Shown: positions 62,929-64,000 of the stretch, one piece after another
How positions within the stretch are numbered: position 1 is the first letter of the stretch
Layout of the letters: each line of letters opens with the position of its first letter
From: Plenodomus lindquistii
Taxonomy: Eukaryota > Ascomycota > Dothideomycetes > Pleosporales > Leptosphaeriaceae
Length of the DNA: 64,000 bases
Direction: 5' to 3'
NCBI GenBank assembly: GCA_025504975.1
Contig: JANUWI010000012.1
Location: 1,054,001 to 1,118,000 of the forward strand
Notes under the pieces: model-generated
What the model was told of the DNA's origin: nothing
What the model saw: the letters and a program-made list of their open reading frames with translations, nothing else
Database searches by the model: none
Program-made: the position numbers and the translations under genes

Positions 62929-64000
62929 CTACCTTCCAGCCTCCCGACTTCTCCCCATCCGCCGAAAGAAATCCATAACCTTCTTGCTACTCCCACTGGA
63001 CCCGGCCTTGCCCCCATGGCCCCTCTCTTCGTACTCGTCCGTAAACTTGCGACTTTTCTGCAGTACCCCCTTGCGACTCTGAGTCTGACTCAACTCATCC
63101 GTGCCACCGCCCATGCCCTGTGGATACGGGTTGCGTCCAGCACCAGGTCCAGCAGAAGCACTGTTGCCATATTGCATGGTCGCTTGACTGGAGTTGTGCT
63201 GGTGCATGGGTTGTGGGTGTGAGGACGTTGAGCCGGCGAAGTTATCGGACGAGTTGGTCGTGGGTTGACGGTAAGGGCGATTGGCGCTGGGGTGTTGTTC
63301 TCTTGGATTCGGAAACTTTTCGTCGCCGATGGGCGCACCGCTTGGGTACTCATCGAAGCGTGTCTGGTTTGGCGGTGCGGAAGAAGGGCCAGCCATGGGT
63401 GCGCTAGTAGGCGCTGGGCGCTGCTGCACACGCGTGCTGCTGTCGTGCTGGCCATCGTAGAAACCAGGGACTGCGCTACCCGTACCCGTGGTGCTCTGAC
63501 TAGGAGATCGCGAGTCTTGCCCACGACCAAATGCCATGCCTGGTCTGGAGCTGGCGCGGGGACGAGCGGCGCTGGAGCCGCGGCGTTCATGCGAGGATTG
63601 CGCGGGGAGAGAGTCGCGTTGTGAGAACGTTTTGGAGAGGGAGGCAGGAAGGAGAGAGAAACGGCGCGAGGGTTTGCTGCTGGGTTCAGCATTGTTTCCG
63701 CCTGTGTTCTTACGGGAGAAGCCAAAGGAGGTGCGACGGCTGGAGTCCATGGATTGCCGAGGGTATGAGGACACAGGTTCATTAGACATGGGCCCTGCCA
63801 TTGAAGTTGGAGGGTAGCGCTTCTCCTTCTTCTCTTCGGGGTAATTGTTGAACGAGTTCTGCGAGGCAAATGAGTCCTTCGAGTCCTGAGCGTAGGACTG
63901 TTGTCGGCCAGAGAACATGGATGTCATACGTCCAAGAGTCTCAGTTACAGTATTCGACCGTTTATGACCCTTTGCGCCTGCACCAGCGCCCGAAGGACCC
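62929..64000 (-). CDS. Partial gene: Ser/Arg/Gly-rich C-terminal region of a larger protein
   Basis: The frame is open from the right window edge to a stop at 62929, so the 5' part is missing. At least 357 residues of disordered sequence are visible: GHKRSNTVTETLGRMTSMFS, SSRRTSFGFSRKNTGG, KPSRRFSLLPASLSKTFSQR, then Ser/Pro/Gln-rich text and a basic end KKVMDFFRRMGRSREAGR. RRxS-type sites look like targets of basophilic kinases. The layout resembles the C-terminal tail of some large fungal protein kinases, but no kinase domain lies inside the window, so this is a guess. An ATG at 63927 is not taken as the start because the upstream frame continues with the same composition. Confidence 0.65.
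   Translation of the reverse strand, partial: GPSGAGAGAKGHKRSNTVTETLGRMTSMFSGRQQSYAQDSKDSFASQNSFNNYPEEKKEKRYPPTSMAGPMSNEPVSSYPRQSMDSSRRTSFGFSRKNTGGNNAEPSSKPSRRFSLLPASLSKTFSQRDSLPAQSSHERRGSSAARPRASSRPGMAFGRGQDSRSPSQSTTGTGSAVPGFYDGQHDSSTRVQQRPAPTSAPMAGPSSAPPNQTRFDEYPSGAPIGDEKFPNPREQHPSANRPYRQPTTNSSDNFAGSTSSHPQPMHQHNSSQATMQYGNSASAGPGAGRNPYPQGMGGGTDELSQTQSRKGVLQKSRKFTDEYEERGHGGKAGSSGSSKKVMDFFRRMGRSREAGR

Noticed and set aside
1..64000. tRNA genes, CRISPR arrays, rRNA and bacterial-type operons
   Set aside because: No A/B-box pair with a foldable cloverleaf was spotted by eye, no spaced identical repeats were seen, and all genes are eukaryotic with introns. A tRNAscan-SE run would settle the tRNA point.

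Overview
The window is nuclear DNA of a filamentous ascomycete, most likely a dothideomycete of the Pleosporales type. The evidence is the set of single-copy fungal genes (SWR1, HRD3, HPM1, mitochondrial ThrRS, a Munc13-like ync13), short GT-AG introns (mostly 45-85 nt) with CTAAC or CTGAC branch points, compact divergent gene pairs and lineage-typical secreted proteins. The species cannot be named from the sequence alone. I found no rRNA, tRNA, CRISPR array or intact transposon. All exon boundaries come from reading splice signals and frame continuity.

Layout. 0.7-2.5 kb: DHA2/VBA-type MFS transporter (-), divergent from HRD3 (3.1-5.7 kb, +), the ERAD luminal receptor. 6.1 kb: a small reading frame with one internal stop. 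7.3-10.0 kb: secreted Ser/Thr-rich protein with a GH18-like domain lacking the catalytic glutamate (-). 10.5-12.8 kb: SNM1/Artemis-type nuclease (-). 13.1-16.6 kb: divergent Gfo/Idh/MocA oxidoreductase and Dal5-type permease, probably a catabolic pair. 16.6-18.7 kb: gene-poor, with a 128-bp foldback element. 18.8-19.8 kb: SDR enzyme. 20.2-26.2 kb: complex I ESSS subunit (-) head-to-head with SWR1 (+). 26.2-29.2 kb: gene-poor with a pseudogene. 29.3-30.5 kb: DUF1996 secreted protein. 31.0-35.3 kb: ync13 (-), divergent from a bHLH factor (36.0 kb). 36.8-38.1 kb: HPM1 histidine methyltransferase. 38.4-40.2 kb: orphan membrane protein (-), divergent from mitochondrial ThrRS (40.6-42.3 kb). 42.3-44.7 kb: gene-poor with a decayed minus-strand gene. 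44.7-46.4 kb: tannase/feruloyl esterase. 46.7-51.8 kb: a 5-kb tract of decayed coding sequence. 51.9 kb: secreted lipocalin-like protein. 53.3-54.7 kb: Tri3-like acyltransferase (-). 55.9-57.4 kb: PP4 regulatory subunit 2 (-). 58.4-59.6 kb: UPF0658 Golgi membrane protein. 60.5-61.5 kb: Mpv17/Sym1 family. 62.9-64.0 kb: 3' part of a low-complexity protein running off the right edge (-).

Housekeeping genes (chromatin, ERAD, respiration, mitochondrial translation, DNA repair, secretion) are interleaved with accessory functions: plant-polymer esterase, secreted proteins, sugar/polyol-type oxidoreductase plus permease, lone acyltransferase. The accessory stretches are also where the broken genes lie. 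At least five stretches read as protein only if stop codons are passed, and every internal stop can be derived by a single C-to-T change from CAG, CAA or CGA. That fits ordinary transition decay or mild repeat-induced point mutation. This decay layer and the altered GH18-like protein are the most unusual things in the window.
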